The notes below the pieces were generated by a model. It worked only from the letters and a program-made list of their open reading frames with translations, had not been told where the DNA came from and did no database searches. From Onthophagus taurus (taxonomy: Eukaryota > Arthropoda > Insecta > Coleoptera > Scarabaeidae): a stretch of DNA of 64,000 nt. Within the stretch, counting starts at the first letter, position 1; each line of letters opens with the position of its first letter. Shown here one piece after another: positions 1 to 11,282 of this stretch. The translations under genes and the position numbers were made by a program. The stretch spans positions 39,995,001 through 40,059,000 of the forward strand of contig NC_091972.1 of assembly GCF_036711975.1 (NCBI RefSeq), in the 5' to 3' direction.

Positions 1-1377
1 TAAGACCGTCTGCTTTAAAACAAATGAGCTAGAGGACGTTATCTGCAGCGATTACATATTTTTGTGATTTTTGAAGAAAAGTTAAATGGAACGATACTAT
101 TTACTTCACAGACCCTTAGTCACCTTAAAATTTGCTAAATTTTAGTGAAAACCGCATCTCGATATCGCCACCCGTTCTCGAGTTATAGAAGAAAATGTTA
201 AAAACTAGAGTGCCATCAATCGGATCCAGTTTACGTCATCGAGAAAAACAAATCACATAACCATGGTAACTGTCAACATGTCATTTACTAACGCAGAAGC
301 GCATGATAGAGCGTATGATGATTTATTTTCAATGTTTCGAATACGATGGAACTGCATGGCAAAAATGTGCAATGCAATTACGACAAAGAAAGACATTTTT
401 CTCTAGAAGTGTTTTTAGGATTGACTTAGCGATTACGGAAAACTGGCAACGTGTAGCCCATTCAGACATCTCTATGAATTCGTAAATCACATTGGTGCGC
501 AATGTGATCCCACATAATCTGGGAACTCCGAAAACAATTGTCCACAAGAGTTCTCAAGAGAATAATATCTCCACCACGTTGTTTTACATCAGGCCTTAAC
601 AGATACCGATTATGATAACAGACTGAACTATTACCATTGACTTTTAAATATGATTTGGGCAAATCCAAACCTTTTATCACAAATGCTATGTAAAGCAAGC
701 TGATGTAAACTTGCATAATATGCATTCTTGGTTCGAGCAAAACCCACATTGCTTTCGCCCCTTTATCTATTGGGTAGACTAAACGACCTGACTTTTCAAG
801 AAAAACCTATAACCAGGGAAAATATGACAAAACACTAAATACCAGTAAAAACGTCTCCAGGGCCGAGACTTAAGCAGCGCTTTTTTTTCGTCGAAACTAG
901 ATTAAATAAATGCATCGAGGTTTATGGAAGGCATTTCGCTCATTAGTGAGTTATTTTTGCCAAAAATTTAACTTATTCTAAGTGTTTTGGTTTATTTTGT
1001 TTTATTATCATTGTTGATGTTTCATTGATCCGTTGACTTTTCAACACGCCTCAAAAGTAGTTTTGAAGCAGTTCTAAGCTTGGATAAAGTGTGAAGGAAG
1101 GTTCTAGATAATAAAATTTTTGTTCTCTCTTATTTGTTTCCTAAGGTAACTTGATCCGATTAAGATATTCGAATTTTTAACATTTTCTTTTATAATTCGA
1201 GAATGGATGGAGATATCGAGATGCGGTTTTGACTAATATTTAGCAAATTTGATGGTGATTAACGGTCTGTGAAGTAAATAGTACCGTTCCATTTAACTTT
1301 TTTTCAAAAATCACAAAAATATGTAACCGCTGTAGATAACGCCCTCTAGCTTATTTGTTTTAAACCAAGCGGTCTTA
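1..1377. mobile_element. Degenerate Tc1/mariner-like element with ~210-bp TIRs
   Basis: The first ~210 bases reappear inverted at about 1170-1377, starting TAAGACC and ending GGTCTTA. Between them the plus strand, about 261-750, carries broken reading frames resembling the insect IS630/mariner-like transposase: an N-terminal stretch near 280-410 and, near 717-750, the residues NMHSWFEQNPH, which match the region just after the first catalytic Asp in that family. Stops and frameshifts are frequent, so this is a dead copy. The left end may extend beyond the window. Confidence 0.75.
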
Positions 1378-1795
1378 CTGAAAATATCTTTTAAAAGAGC
1401 ATGAACTCTCTTTCAAGCAAGACCAAAAATATTCAAATCGGTTGAATGGTCCAGGAGATATTAAAATGTAAACATTTGAAAACGCATTGGCCTCCCCCTT
1501 CCTTATTATGACAGATATGAGAAATATCGCAAAACAAAAGCGATGCGGTATTATCCAAGCTACTAAATGATGTTGTCAACATTATAGCTCATCGTCTAAC
1601 TTTCTGAGATAGCGGGAATTTTATGTTTCTCTATGGCAGTTACGCCCCCTAGCGGTCGAATTACGAACTTCAAAATAATTTCCAAGTATTTCTCTTGCCC
1701 ACTTTGCTTATAAGGATTTTTTCCCCAAACCTCTAGGCCTTACCGTTGTTGAGATACAGCCGCTCCGTACGCTTAACGGGACACCCTGTATAAAA
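1378..1795. mobile_element. Arm of a second TIR element
   Basis: This stretch directly abuts the preceding element and ends in GGGACACCCTGTATA, the kind of terminus seen on several TIR elements elsewhere in the window. No matching opposite arm is present. It may be the right arm of a host element whose left arm lies before base 1, into which the 1-1377 element inserted. No coding potential seen. Confidence 0.4.
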
Positions 1796-1799
1796 CCGC

Positions 1800-3170
1800 A
1801 CGGGAGTCGGAAATAATCCCGAAAGTTTAGGAAGATAATATCATCTTACCAATACATAAAAAAGGAAGCTACTCGAACTGTGGAAATTACAGAGCCATAT
1901 GTCTATTATCTAAAAGTTACAAATTATACAAAAAGATAATAGAAAAAGTGTTAAGAAGAGTAGTGGAATATAAACTAGAAGATTAACAAGCAGCATACAG
2001 AGCGAGCAAAGAAACGAACGATATAAGCATACATGTAATCCGAAATATCAGTGAAAGGAAAATAGAGGCGGGCAATGAACTATACCTAATATTCTTGGAC
2101 CTAAAAGAAACTTTTGACATCGTTAACCATAGTATTATATGGTGTACATGAAAAATTAACGTGTACAAGAAAGTCAAGGGCATAGTACAAATGAAGGGAG
2201 AAACATCAAAAACTTTTGAAATGAGCAAGGCAATAATACAAGTCGATAGCCTAAGCCCCTTGCACAGAGTGATAAAAAATAAAAGAACAAGAACAAATAA
2301 ATATGAAACAGTAATAGGTTATAAAAGTTTGGAACCAGTAAAAATAGATAATTTAGCCTATGCTGACGACATAGTGCTGATAGTAGAGATCCATTAAAAG
2401 ACAAGGAAGTTGGTTAAAATATGGACAGAAGAAATTGAAAAGATGGGCGTAGAAATGAACGTAAATAAATGTATAATCGTGATAATAAATAAAAAGGAAA
2501 TAAGAAATTACCTGAAAGAAATATTTATTAAGAAACAAAAAACGTAAGAAGTATCATGATATGAGTACTTGGGCAGCATAATATCATAAGATCTTTAGAC
2601 ATAAATGCAAGAATAAGGAAAACAAACAATGTATCATACTCTAAACAGAACAATTTTTGAGTAGAAGGAGAGATAATAAGATAAAATTGACAGTGTACAA
2701 CTCAGTGGCAGTCCTAATATTAACATATGCCAGTGAATCATGGACACTCCAAGATAAACAAGAAGGAAAGATCACAGCAATGGAAATGAAATTTTTAAGG
2801 AAAATAGTAGGGAAGACGAAATGGGATAGGATAAGGAATGAGGAAATAAGACTGGGAGTAGATCAAGAGGAGATGATCAGCAAAATAGAGAGAAAGCAAC
2901 TAAATTGGTACTCCCACATAACTAGAATGGAACAAAACACTATAGTAAAAAAGGTATTTGAAGCGAAAAATAAGGATAAGAAAAAGAGGGGAAGACCTAG
3001 GAAGAAGAGGGAGAAAAGAATAGCAGAAGTTGGGAAGAAGAGAAGGAAGACTCTAGCAGATATAAAGGAATTAGCCAGGACCAGAGGGAGTGGAAGAAAT
3101 GGATGGAGGAATAGGAAAAAAATTTATTCAATGAGATCAGGCATAGGAGAAGAAGTAAAGGCTTTAACAG
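1800..3170 (+). mobile_element. Decayed non-LTR retrotransposon (endonuclease-reverse transcriptase type)
   Basis: Broken plus-strand frames read as a LINE reverse transcriptase. Near 1850-2140 there is a CGNYRAICLL-like segment followed by YLIFLDLKETFDIVNH; near 2350-2375 the active-site box LAYADDIVL is intact. From 2657 to about 3170 an open stretch gives the C-terminal part with LTYASESWTL and a basic RGRPRKK motif, typical of the RTE/BovB-like endonuclease-reverse transcriptase proteins annotated in insects. Internal stops and frameshifts show it is inactive. It lies on the antisense strand of the Atg14 intron that starts at 3248. The clade assignment is tentative. Confidence 0.75.
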
Positions 3171-3248
3171 ACTCTCACTTCCCCATATTAATCCGTCATA
3201 TCAAGGATTTAGTGAATTTAAATAATATTATTGTACGGTTTTGTTTAC

Positions 3249-4239
3249 CCCAATCGTTATAAGCACTGTAATTTCCAGTACCAGGTAGAAATGGGGCTAC
3301 AATTATATGTGATTCTCCTGAATAATCCATGCTATAAACCCAACGATTTCTTACATATGTCGTTCGAGATGCTTCAGCTAATTCTGATGCAATTTCTGAC
3401 TGGCTAATTTCCATATCACTTAATAAAAAGATACTTAATTATTATAATGTGAATAAATATTAGATTTAACATACGGTTTAATTTGATTTTTGGAAATTGG
3501 AAAAATATATTTGATCAATTGTCTTATTCTAAGAATAACCATCTTTTTTAATTGTTCTTTTTCTTCCTCCAAATTCATACCGATGATATTCTTATCATTG
3601 AATTTCCCCAAAACGCAATCAGCACGTTTTTGTACCAAAGCCTCATATTTAGGAAGATCTCTAACCAATTTTTCATTGCTTGTGATTAATTCTTCTAGCC
3701 TACTTTTATTTCGCCTTTGAAGCTCCTTTTTTTCAGCGATTGCACTTCTAAGATTACGAACCCTATCTGTTTTTTGTTTAAGTTCATCAGACTATAAATA
3801 AACGTAAAAGAAAAAATAATATTAATTAAGAAATATCGCTTAAAAAAGATTAATAAACTTAATAACAATAGGAAATATCTCACCAAAGCTTTAACTCTTT
3901 GTTTCCTTTTTACGATTGGTAAACAATCGCTTTGGAGTTTATCGAGTTGTTTTTGAGTTCGAAATAATCGAGCTTGTTTCTCTGAGAACCTAAAATAATG
4001 ATTTTTTTTTAAGATCATCAAAATAAACAGGAGTAGAATAATTACGTCTCTATTGGTTGTGTTGCCGAACGAAATTCTCCGCTTTGGATGCAATCTCTGC
4101 AGAAGAACTTTTTTCTATAGCTGCCACAAAGGGGGCACCGTTCGCCGTTCGGGCTTAATCTACTGCCACTGTCCAGGGACGAAGACAGATGGAAGTCTCT
4201 TGGAGCAGAGCTACTCTCGTCCGAACTGCTCGTCGCCAT
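3249..4239 (-). CDS. Atg14: Autophagy protein Atg14 (Barkor), 5' exons, partial
   Basis: Atg14 is the subunit that directs the class III PI3-kinase complex (Vps34, Vps15, Beclin 1) to autophagosome formation sites. Four exons join in frame: 4239-4046, 3989-3884, 3791-3475 and 3418-3249, all with GT/AG borders. The N-terminus (starting MATSSSDE) carries the zinc-binding pair CPLC...CRDC followed by IQSG, matching the vertebrate ERCPLC/CxxCVQSG motif. Exons 2-3 encode a charged coiled coil (about residues 65-180). Exon 4 has ASRTTYVRNRWV and GNYSAYNDW, both close to conserved vertebrate Atg14 segments. The start at 4239 places Met just before the Ser-rich leader; an in-frame ATG at 4278 is less likely. 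Later exons must lie below base 1: nothing recognisable follows in the window, where the intron is filled by transposon remains. Confidence 0.9.
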
Positions 4240-4279
4240 AACAAAACTAATTCGTTCTCGATATGTTGGCGAATACACT

Positions 4280-4896
4280 CATGAAATGAGGTTATGTCGA
4301 CGTTTTTATTCGAAACATTTCATCATCAAGAATTTCATGCTTTTTCTTACAATGATGTTTATTTTTTTATTGCTAATCAGATAAGATAATGAGTTTTGAT
4401 TTTATTTAATTTTATTTATATATGGTAATATCAGAGGAGATATAAACGAAAGTTTGAATGAAGTTTAAGCTGTCAAAAAATTAGCTTATATTTTGATAAA
4501 GTATTATTTTAAACGTCTTGTTTAAAAAAATATTGATTTTACTTTAAATACAAAAATTCATGACAATATTTTTATGATTTTGTAACATTTATTATTAACA
4601 CATTTTTATAAAAAAAAATTAAAACTGAAATGTATGTAATTCAATATGCAACTGAGTATATAAAGTTGCCTGACTATAATATTTAACGATGATTTAACGT
4701 TGCTCCTTATTACAAAAATCTTCAATATAAAAAAATTAATGATAATCCAAGGTATTAAGAGAAAAGAAAATATCTTAATAAATACAAGGTGAGAGTGTTC
4801 TATAGTGATGATTGCAAAGAGTTGCTCAATTTTGATTATTGAATCGAGATGGAGGAGGACATTATGATAACACTGTGGAACATTTTCGGGGTCATT
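4280..4896. other. AT-rich gap upstream of Atg14
   Basis: No reading frame, RNA gene or repeat is recognised here. It holds the presumed Atg14 promoter close to 4240-4330, with no clear TATA element. Confidence 0.5.
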
Positions 4897-5656
4897 GTCT
4901 GGGGGGTGAGAAATTCCAAGTCAGGATGAAAATACTTGGCCAGTATAGTAAAACCTCCAAAGGGTTTGGCCAAACTTTTTTTTTATGATCTTTTATATTT
5001 CTTTCCTTATTTTGATGTTTGTTTGCTTAGTTTTTCAGTTATAACTCAAGAATCATTGATGATTTCTCATTTCATTCTTCAGCAAAGACTAAGGCTTAGC
5101 TAAGGCTTAAATAAATAATTTTCATTAATATATCCATGTAAAAAATTAAGTTGGACTAATTTTATCGACTGAAATTTCAAAAAAATTATCAAATTTCGAA
5201 AAAAAAAAAATTCTATTTGAAAAATAACGTCTTTACTTGAGCGTTCTAGGAATTGTAACTATAAAAGAGTATTCTAATATAAGTATATAGTAATATAGTA
5301 TTAGAGAGAGAGAACAATATTTTTTATTTGGAATATAAAAATAATAACTATAACAAATACGAATAAATAAAAAAAAATACATATATAAAACAAATATAAG
5401 ATAAGTCCAAAAGGGCTATAGACCTGAGTGCTCCTGCCCGAAGAGTATTGATTTTATGAAAATTAACAAAAATTAAGGATAAATTTAGTTTAAAGAAGAA
5501 CAAAGTTTATATGTTCATAAACATTGCTCTAGAGTCTAGGCCTTTTCGATGGTGATTGTTGTGGGCTAGTGTCATCGCTATCGCAATCATCGCTGTCTGT
5601 TTCTAAGCCACACATAATGTCAACTTGTGACTCCATTGCTGACCCTACTGCAACTT

Positions 5657-6014
5657 CTAGAAATTCTTCATCATCAGGATAATCCATGTCTTCGAAGACA
5701 TGTCTACTTCACCAGCAAATTTCCGCAAGTATTGCACTCGGCGACAGTTTTCCTCTGTATCTGTGATTTGTTTTTTTATTAAAATGAGTTTGAAAAAAAT
5801 CTCATAGATATTACCTAATTTCAAATGGCATAGCAACTTGATGGTAGCGTTCGCCTTGTTCATCAGATTCAGTGGCCAATTGTCTGCTGAAGTAGTCCAG
5901 ATAACGATGTAAATAATGAATTTTCAAGGACATGTGGACGCCAATTTTCGAGAACGATGTTAACATCCTTGCGACAGAAACATTGTAGTTGCTAGAACGA
6001 TGCTTTCCCAACAA
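5657..6014 (-). pseudogene. C-terminal fragment of an uncharacterised element protein
   Basis: Around 5811-6014 the minus strand reads MSLKIHYLHRYLDYF and ESDEQGERYHQ. The pattern 'MSLKIHxLHxHLDFFPxNxGxxSDEHGERFHQ' is a C-terminal signature of a family of arthropod hypothetical proteins that I associate with mobile elements. The frame ends at 5811; the adjoining ORF, 5657-5863, overlaps it in another frame. It is flanked by the long TIRs, so it belongs to that element. Function unknown. Confidence 0.55.
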
Positions 6015-6100
6015 GCCTTCTATTACTTCTTTAATTGCGTTCCAAGCATCCGTATTTCACATTTTATATGGACATAAACATTCAATTTAACGCGAAAAAT

Positions 6101-6475
6101 GGAAGTGTGCAAGCCAGGTATAAATTGCTTTTGCTATTGCTGCGGTAAATATGTACCAAAACATGAAAAAAAGGGAAATTTCAATGCATATTTTGTTCAA
6201 ACATACGAGGTGACTTCCACCAAAATGTTATAGTGAACAAAAATTGGGTTCCCAATATAGTGTGTAAAACTTGTTACAATCGTCTAATGGATTGGAAAAA
6301 TAGAAGATGTGAATCTATGCCATTCGGTATTCCAATGATTTGGACTAATCCTGGCGACGGTCACAATGTATTGAATTGCTACGCATGTGCCAATAAAGGA
6401 GCCGCATTAAGAAAAACGGCAAGAAAATCGTATCATTACGTTTCGTGTTCACCACCATCTTCCATGTTCTGCTAA
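6101..6475 (+). pseudogene. N-terminal cysteine-rich fragment of the same element protein family
   Basis: The plus strand from about 6101 reads CKPGINCFCYCCGKY, then after an internal stop VCKTCYNRLMDW, MIWTNPGDGHNVLNCYACAN. Paired cysteines (CxxC, CxxC, CYxC) suggest zinc binding. This order is the N-terminal part of the arthropod proteins whose C-terminus is seen inverted at 5811-6014. At least one stop (near 6228-6232) breaks it. Confidence 0.5.
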
Positions 6476-6499
6476 GCTCTCTTCCCGCCTCACACCGGA

Positions 6500-6695
6500 C
6501 GCGACGCAATTGATTATTAATTAGTTTGTAATTAGCGTTAACTGATTATTAATTAGTGTTTCCGGTTGCAACATGGCATCCGAAACGTCAAACCTTTTAT
6601 TAAAAGACGCACGCAAAACCCGAAAGTTTCTAGTTTTAGTTCTAATCTTAGTTTAATTCACACCGGCCGTAAAAGCCTTCGTACTTATATCTAGA
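6500..6695. repeat. Dispersed 'tagttctag' repeat, copy 1
   Basis: Carries CTAGTTTTAGTTCTAAT followed by CACACCGGCCGTAAAAGCC and TTCGTAC. The inverted form, GTACGAAGGCTTT then AACTAGAACTAA, occurs at 36113-36160, and related blocks lie at 16394, 18533, 50390 and 62180. Confidence 0.6.
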
Positions 6696-7359
6696 GCAAT
6701 GTTTATGAATTTTATTCTTCTTTAAACTAAGATTGGCCTTAATTTTTATTAATTTTCATAAAATCAATACTCTTTGGGCAGGAATACTCAGGTCTCAGGT
6801 CTCCCTTTTGGACTTATCTTATATTTGTTTTATATATGTATTTTTTTTTATTTATTCGTATTTGTTATAGTTATTGTTTTTATATTCCAAATAAATATTG
6901 TTCTCTCTCTAATATAGTACTACTATATTACTATATAGTAGTACTATATAGTAATATAGTAGTACTAGTAGTATACTATATTAGAATACTCTTTTATAGT
7001 TACAATTCTAGAGAATTTTTTTTTTTTTCGAAATTTGACAATTTTTTGAAGATTTCAGTTGATAAAATTATTCCAACTTAATATTTTACATGGATATATT
7101 AATGCAAATTATTTATTTAAGTCTTAGCTAAGCCTTAATCTTTGTTGAAGAATGAAATGAGAAATCATCAATGATTCTTGCGTTATAACTGAAAAACTAA
7201 GCAAACAAACATCAAGATAAGGAAAGAAATATAAAAGTTCATAAAAAAAAAGTTTGGCCTGGGAACGTCAAACCCTTTGGAGGTTTTACTATATTGACCT
7301 AGTACTTTCACCCTGACTTAAAATTTTTCACCCCCCAGAATGGCTGTTGCACTGTGTAA

Positions 7360-8410
7360 TTAACCCTAGAAAGCTAAACTATCGTAAAAATTACGAGTGT
7401 TTTTTTTTGTTTAGTTTTCTTACATCACCCTGCGACGATTGATTCGTCCGTCTGGTTCCGTGCCTTACTGGCGCTGCTTCATCAGTTATTGTTTGGTGCA
7501 CTTCTTTGCAGTTTGTCATTTTCGCTCTGTTTTCGATCACTCGTAAATTTTACGATAGTTTAGCTTTAACACTTGGATTTTTTTACAAACCCGTTTTATT
7601 TATGGATTATTATTGATTGAAAAGTGTTAATATTTTGTTCTCATGCGTAGTTTTAGTGGTAAATTTACATAAGTTAATGTAAATATAAATAAGTTCCAAA
7701 AATGATTCGGAAGTGTACTGAAAGTAAAATTGAAAAATACTTGCTACAGAGTGATAGTGATACATCTGACAATGATTCTGGATCGGATGATGAAGTAGAT
7801 CTTCTGGTATAAGTATGATGGCGTTATAAACAGTGATGATACTGATGAAGACCCACACTACGACCCTGATGCAGACCTAGAGCTATCAGACGTTTCAAGT
7901 ATGGATGAAGAAGAACCTCTACCACCGGTTAGGAAGAAGAAAAGGACTGATAACGTTAATCCTGTTGTTTTTGATTCACACGTAGTGGTTTGCGATACAA
8001 TTAGTCTCAGAGGGAAAAATAGGCATCGTTGGACAAACAAGTCAATGGCTGCTAGAAATAGATCATCGATAGGCAGAAATATTATTCATATTACACCAGA
8101 ATGCACTGATATTGCAAAAAACAAAATAATACCGATAGAAGTTTTCAGACTTTTTTTAACTGACGAAATCAAAAATACAAACTTGAAAATTCAAGAAAAG
8201 AGTGCTAACTATAAGGCACAAAATAAATCTGTTAGTGTGATGAGTGATACCGAATTTGATGCTCTATTAGGGTTATTAATTCTTAACCCAGAAATCAATG
8301 GTAATAGATACCACGTCACCATGAGCTGCGACCGTTTTGATTATTTGTTGGAATGCTTACGATTCGATGATTATAACACTCGAGCTGATAGGAGAAAAAC
8401 TGACAACTAA
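7360..8410 (+). mobile_element. 5' part of a piggyBac-like element
   Basis: A TTAA at 7360-7363 is followed by CCCTAGAAAG, the classic piggyBac terminus and target. The adjoining AAGCTAAACTATCGTAAAAA (7372-7391) returns inverted at about 7543-7567, a subterminal inverted repeat. A transposase frame follows and stops at 8410. No matching right terminus is visible before 9000, so the 3' part is lost. Confidence 0.85.
7702..8410 (+). pseudogene. piggyBac transposase, N-terminal part, broken
   Basis: The frame begins with MIRKCTESKIEKYLL at 7702, hits a stop near 7810 and continues in another frame with an acidic leader rich in Asp/Glu and then RHRWTNKS, RNIIHITPECTDIAKN, IIPIEVFRLFLTDEI, and MSCDRFDYLLECLRFDD. 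These are the N-terminal landmarks of piggyBac transposases, whose catalytic Asp residues come later. Translation ends at 8410 just after CLRFDDYNTRADRRK, before the catalytic core. The protein therefore cannot be active. Confidence 0.85.
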
Positions 8411-8994
8411 ACATTTTCCATATTAACTCCTCCCTACACGTTCTCTGCTGATGCTATCAATAGTTCAGCAGGTATTGCATCCTTTTCAGGGATTTCTTCG
8501 AGTTTCCAGAGTTTCTTCGTATCTCGGTTCCGGTACTAGTCACTATCTTCTTCAAATGTTCTTTCATTTAAAATAATTCCGTTGTAATTTTTGCATATGC
8601 TTAGTTGATAGCGCAAAGGGAAAACATATTGGAAATGGAAATCCCATCAATTTCTGAATATTTTATAGACTTTTTGATAAATTGAATCTTTATTACAAAT
8701 CTGATATTAGATTGGCAGGAATTGTAGGAGGAAAATGTCAACCAATAGGAGGAATAGAAGTAGTGAATATTCAAGTTTTTATGTCGTTGATAGATTAATA
8801 ACTGGATAAGAAATATTTCACTCATCTTGATCTAGCTAATGGATAATAAATACAATACTTGGTATTATTGTTTTGTAAACAAAAGAAAGAAATAATTTGA
8901 AGATTGGCTAAAAATAATTCTAAATTACAAAAAAAATATTACTCCTATTATTATCATAAACACCAATACAGATTAGTAAATTAAACAAACGTTA
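8411..8994. other. Gap 3' of carboxylesterase A
   Basis: No gene. Around 8813-8845 one frame reads KYFTHLDLANG, which resembles the 'FTxLDLAxGY' box of Ty3/gypsy reverse transcriptase, but the match is only about 11 residues and may be chance. The 3' UTR of the esterase should lie near 8900-8994. Confidence 0.4.
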
Positions 8995-10782
8995 TCAAAT
9001 TTTATGCTGCTTTTTATAAAAGCTTTCCCAAAATCTCACTCGATCTTCATCCGAACTTATTCCGTTCGTTAACTCTTTATCAATACATAAATAATGAAAT
9101 TTATTTAATTCCACCGGATTCCATTTAACATTAATTAAATCATCATTAACATTTTTGCCATTCGGATTTCCGTATTTTGCAAAATTCGTCCATAATCTAA
9201 CCATACGCTTTATTGTTAAATCTTCAACACTGTGTTCTTCGACTTCTGAATTTCCAAACATTTTAAATAAATAACACAATTCATCGTAATGTGAAGGAAC
9301 CGGCTTTGTTACCCCTTGCAATTTTTTATAGAGATTTAATTTTCCATGGAAAGCAAATTTGAAAAAATAAATTGGTAAAGCTTGGGTGGTTAAATGGGCT
9401 TTTATTGCTGTGTGTATCGGGTGTGTACAATATATATCAGCTTTAACCTAAAATGTAACATTTTTGTGTCATTTTCAAGCATGTAAGGAATTATGGATGT
9501 GGGAATTAAATACATACTTGTAAATATTTTTGTAAATCTTTCTCCTTTGGATAATTCCCGTTAAAATAAAATTTTTTAATTTTTTCAAGTACTTCTTTTG
9601 ATTCTAAACTTTCTGGCTTTAAATTTAAATTGTATGGAATTAAATCATCCAGGTTATTAATAACACCTGAATTTTCCTTAAATCTTTTTTCTGTTTCTTT
9701 CTCAAATAGAAAACCTTCGTGGGTTGTATATCCAATGAGAATAGGCATTTTTGTATATTTTCCTTTCGATATAATCAACCTTGGATCTTCCGTAAGAACT
9801 GAATTAATTAATTGATTTTCAATTATGGGATAGAAATATTTTTGAACATTCGGGGCAAGAATCTAGAAACAAAAGTGTTTACACAAAAACAATAAATAAA
9901 TTAAATAAATACCGAACTAGCCAAAACTTTTCTTTGACCTTCATAAATCGAAATACTTGATTCTTTTTGTAAAAATTCCAATAATTCATTTTCAGATTCA
10001 CCATCAAATTTTAACACCTCCCCGAGTTTTTTTAATGAATCTTTTCTGCTAGTTGCCCATGAACACAAACTACATCCACCATGAAGAATTAATTTATGTA
10101 CGAATCCGTTACATAACGATGATAACATAATATGATGTGCAATAGCAGCGCCACTACAAGCTCCAAAAAGCGTAACATTATCCGGATCCCCACAAAAACT
10201 CGTAATATTTTTTTGCACCCACTTCAAGGACATTACAACATCTTTGATGCCTTGATTTCCGGTTACTCCCAATGATTGATCTTCAAGGTATGAAAACCCA
10301 AAGGCCCCGTATCGATAACAAACCGTTACCAGAACAATGTCTTCAGTTAAAAAAAAATCTGGACCGTGAAGTTCGGTTTTTGCATTTCCAGCAACAAAAC
10401 CGTGTCCGTGAACGAAAACTATAACAGGTTTTAATGGCGATGATCGACATTTATTTAAATTGGGGGTGTAAACATTCAGATGAAGACAATCTTCGGAACC
10501 TTCAAGTTTTCGTGTTAAAATATTTTTTGAAATGCACCCATCTTTTTCAGTAGTTGCGTCTAAAGTTCCGATCCAACGTTCGGGTGCTTCAGGATTCTAT
10601 TTAATAATAATAATTGGTGTAATAAATATAAAATTAAATTTAATTACCTTAAATCGTAATTTTCCAAGAGGTGGTTTTGCATAAGGTATGCTATAAAAGC
10701 TGTAAAATATACCATTCTTATAGTTTCTAGATAATTTTCCGCGTACTAAACCTTGTTGTAAATCAACGATAACTTCGTCCAT
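8995..10782 (-). CDS. Carboxylesterase type B, copy A, with Cys at the nucleophile position
   Basis: Exons 10782-10648, 10596-9913, 9862-9518 and 9447-8995 join in frame to give 538 residues, normal for an insect alpha-type carboxylesterase (hydrolysis of carboxyl esters, often xenobiotics or lipids). There is no clear signal peptide, so it is probably cytosolic. Visible landmarks: EDCLHLNVYTP, oxyanion-hole region VHGHGF (usually HGGGF), the acid in GYTTHEGF, and the catalytic His in PSHYDELCYLF. The nucleophile elbow, normally GxSxG, reads GACSG: codon TGT at 10156-10158 puts Cys where Ser belongs, while copy B has AGT there. The frame is otherwise open. It may be inactive or altered in activity. 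I chose the start MDEV by alignment with copy B; an in-frame ATG at 10836 also exists. Confidence 0.9.
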
Positions 10783-10860
10783 AGCGATGTTCTCGACTAA
10801 TTTAGAAAACAAATTAGAGGCAGTTACATTAACCAATTTATTGAACTTGGACTTTCACCA

Positions 10861-10867
10861 CTTTATA
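10861..10867 (-). promoter_or_regulatory. Candidate TATA box of carboxylesterase A
   Basis: The minus strand reads TATAAAG, about 80 bases before the chosen start codon. The spacing suits a TATA box with a short 5' UTR. No equivalent was found above copy B. Confidence 0.35.
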
Positions 10868-10869
10868 TT

Positions 10870-11280
10870 GAAACTTAAAAAAAATGCAACAGTAAAATGC
10901 ACTTGAATTAATTTTATTAATTACTCATTTGTAATGCTAACAAATTGTTGTAAGCGTTTAGGTTTTTGATGTTTCTTCTTCTCCTTTTTTTCCCTTACTC
11001 CATTTCTTTTAGAATTGCACCTTATTTGTTGCATAGTTGTTTATAGTCTATTGTAAAATATTTCCTTTATTTGTGTGTCTTGATCATTTGTCGTGGCATA
11101 CACATTTGTTATTAAGAGGCTATTCCGATTTTTATTTTGGAAGCGTGCCCATATTCTTTCTGAGACTAGTTTGCGTTCTAATAGAGATATCTTTACTCAT
11201 CATAAAAGTCACTTCCTTTTCTCTTTTTGCATTTCTTAGCAAATTTCCAGACTATAAAACAGACTAACTCTAAATTTCTC
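10870..11280. other. Gap between carboxylesterase A and a mariner-like element
   Basis: No supported gene or repeat. T-rich on the plus strand. Confidence 0.5.
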
Positions 11281-11282
11281 TA

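Larger units (their letters stand above)
4897..7341. mobile_element. 2.4-kb element with ~640-bp TIRs holding two opposed gene fragments
   Basis: Bases about 4897-5536 reappear inverted at 6692-7341 with many small differences (for example the outer TCTGGGGGGTGA, the run AAACCTCCAAAGGG and CATAAACATTGCTCTAGA). Inside lie a minus-strand fragment (5657-6014) and a plus-strand fragment (6101-6475) of what looks like one arthropod mobile-element protein family, arranged head to head. I see no catalytic domain, so the superfamily is open. Confidence 0.8.

Noticed and set aside
3695-4093. 132-residue minus ORF spanning the Atg14 intron
   Set aside because: It reads through two introns in frame. 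The spliced exons match Atg14 and the intron part is low-complexity.
8813-8845. Gypsy-type reverse transcriptase scrap KYFTHLDLANG
   Set aside because: Too short and isolated to support an element; mentioned only in the gap note.
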